DNA of 6,963 bases from an uncultured Oribacterium sp. (GTDB lineage Bacteria; Bacillota; Clostridia; Lachnospirales; Lachnospiraceae). Positions 5,855 to 6,963 of the stretch are shown here, piece after piece (the stretch's first letter is position 1; each line of letters begins with the position of its first letter). The notes below the pieces were generated by a model. It ran no database searches, was not told where the DNA came from, and worked only from the letters and a program-made list of their open reading frames with translations. Where the stretch lies: the NCBI GenBank assembly GCA_934279105.1, contig CAKQWR010000104.1:1-6963 (forward strand), given 5' to 3'. The position numbers and the translations under genes were made by a program.

Positions 5855-6697
5855 ATGCTTATTCATACAGAGTACCTGTACTACTGGCCGAATGGGCGTG
5901 AAGCATTGATCTTTTCGAGAGATCATGGTGTCTATGAGTTTCGTGAGAATGTCAATGAACAGACGGCGTTAAGCAATCGTACACCGGACAACAAGCTTTA
6001 TCTCGTGTCTTCAAATGACTGGAATCTTCCACAGACAGAAAAAGCCTATATGTGGTTTTTTGAAAAGCTGACTTTTCTGATGGAGGAAGAACCGGCAAGG
6101 TCAGAAACAGTGGGACAGATTTTAAGCAGTGATGCGAAGAAAATGCGTATTTTGAAGGAACTGATGCTGGCAGACCTCGGTATCTCGGATGTCAGCATTA
6201 AAAGCATATCCGGGAATGCACCCGTGATTACGACGACGCATCGAATCATTCATGAGGATGGAAGCGTCGAGCATTTCCAGCTTCAGATGGATCAGGAGTC
6301 GGCAGGCACGCAACGCTTTTTCGCGCGCATCGGTGGCTGGCTCCAGGCGCTGGATCAGGGTGCGCTCTTACTGGTGGATGAAATCGAAGACAGTCTGCAC
6401 CCGCTTTTGACGAAGAGATTTATCGAGATGATACAGGATCAGCAAGTGAACGTAAATGGGGCACAGCTTCTGTTCACAACCCATGATGCAATGCTTCTGG
6501 ATCTCAAATTTTTCCGTAGAGATCAGATATGGTTTGCCGAAAAGGATGATAAGACCTGCGCGACCGAGCTGTATTCGCTGGCCTCCTTCTCCCCGCGAAA
6601 GGGAGAAGATGTGCGAAAAGGCTATCTCCGGGGACGTTTCGGTGCGGTGCCTTTTATAGGAGGTGATGATGGCGGCGAAATTCAGGAAAGAGTATAA
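5726..6697 (+). pseudogene. RloA-like ABC-class AAA ATPase, 5'-truncated (Walker A missing)
   Basis: The open frame gives 323 residues. Homology to the RloA / AAA_21 ATPase family is recognisable only from about residue 44 (LIHTEYLYYWPNGREALIFS) to the end. Visible ATPase elements are a signature-like ESAGTQRFF (191-199), Walker B LLLVDEIEDSLHP (214-226) with the catalytic Glu, and the switch motif FTTHD (250-254). The family's N-terminal block with Walker A (G-x-N-x-x-GKS/T) is absent, and full members are some 100-150 residues longer. Without it the protein should not bind ATP normally, so I call it a truncated remnant. ATG 5726 has no ribosome binding site, and a stop lies two codons upstream. 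ATG 5855 is an alternative start of the conserved part. The 3' end overlaps the RloB-like gene by 29 bp, the arrangement of intact RloA-RloB pairs. The known family occurs in defence-type and restriction-linked loci. I cannot exclude that it is expressed as a short protein. Confidence 0.75.
6658..6663 (+). promoter_or_regulatory. Ribosome binding site that decides the RloB-family gene start
   Basis: A consensus AGGAGG lies within the last codons of the ATPase remnant. It is 2 nt from the ATG at 6666 and 5 nt from the second of the tandem ATGs at 6669, so 6669 is the likelier start. The strong site means the RloB-family gene can be translated even though the upstream gene is damaged. Confidence 0.6.
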
Positions 6698-6963
6698 CCC
6701 GAATAAAGTAGCACGACGTAAACGAAGACCGATCATTTATATCATATGTGAAGGAAAGGAAACAGAGACACTGTATTTCAGGCACTTTCGTTCCAGGAAC
6801 TGTCTTGTGGATGTCATACCGATATCGTCGAAACATAAGGCGGCAGAGCATCTGGTGAAGCATGCACAGGCGTTGATTTCTCAATCCGATTACTATCCTG
6901 AAGATGGAGATCAGCTGTGGTGTGTGTTTGACTGCGATGATAATAAGAACCAGGAGCTTCATC
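6669..6963 (+). CDS. RloB-family protein, N-terminal fragment
   Basis: The first 98 codons are visible before the window ends; family members are about 200-230 residues. The basic N-terminus (VARRKRRP) leads into IIYIICEGKETETLYFRHF, where CEGKETE (27-33) is the hallmark of RloB-like proteins. A second acidic motif, CVFDCDDNK, ends the fragment with Asp88, Asp90 and Asp91. A beta-strand ending in E-G-x-x-T-E followed by a D-x-D-D strand resembles a TOPRIM-type metal site. That would suggest a nuclease partnered with the ATPase, as in OLD/PARIS-type ATPase-TOPRIM pairs, but this is inference. RloB was named for open reading frames linked to Campylobacter type I restriction loci. It overlaps the ATPase remnant by 29 bp and has its own strong ribosome binding site. 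No stop or frameshift is seen in the visible part. Confidence 0.85.
   Translation, partial: MAAKFRKEYNPNKVARRKRRPIIYIICEGKETETLYFRHFRSRNCLVDVIPISSKHKAAEHLVKHAQALISQSDYYPEDGDQLWCVFDCDDNKNQELH

Noticed and set aside
1..6963. CRISPR array, tRNA, rRNA or attachment site
   Set aside because: I saw no regularly spaced repeats, no cloverleaf-like tRNA sequence and no duplicated tRNA 3' end.

Overview
The window looks like a stretch of chromosome from a low-to-medium GC anaerobic Firmicute, most likely Lachnospiraceae or a related Clostridia. This rests on Gram-positive AGGAGG-type ribosome binding sites, a very short MetF N-terminus, codon style and a Gram-positive-type lipoprotein signal. The assignment is inferred from style, not from a marker gene.

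Layout: (1) 1-224, minus strand: the first 74 codons of metF (methylenetetrahydrofolate reductase), GC-rich and running off the left edge. (2) 225-473: a non-coding gap with a GC-rich hairpin and a 12-bp palindrome. (3) 474-1289, minus strand: an AraC/XylS-family regulator with an N-terminal cupin-like sensor. (4) 1290-1618: a 329-bp divergent control region. It holds an octamer direct repeat with a 21-bp period, placed just upstream of a promoter with an extended -10 and a poor -35. (5) 1619-5548, plus strand: a tight operon of an aldo/keto reductase followed by a complete TRAP transporter: DctP-type lipoprotein, DctQ and DctM. It ends in a strong hairpin at 5575-5628. (6) 5726-6963, plus strand: an RloA-like ABC-class ATPase lacking its N-terminal third, including Walker A, overlapping by 29 bp the start of an RloB-family gene that runs off the right edge.

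How the genes fit together: the AraC protein probably senses a small molecule and turns on the divergent reductase-TRAP operon. The TRAP system would import a carboxylate, such as a sugar acid or keto acid, driven by an ion gradient. The co-transcribed reductase would act on the imported compound or its first product. The substrate cannot be read from sequence.

The right end is a different kind of DNA. RloA/RloB pairs occur in accessory and defence-type loci, and this one appears broken at its 5' end directly after the operon terminator. The most useful leads are the predicted AraC operator, the unassigned reductase-TRAP pathway, and the decayed RloA next to an RloB whose visible N-terminal part is intact.
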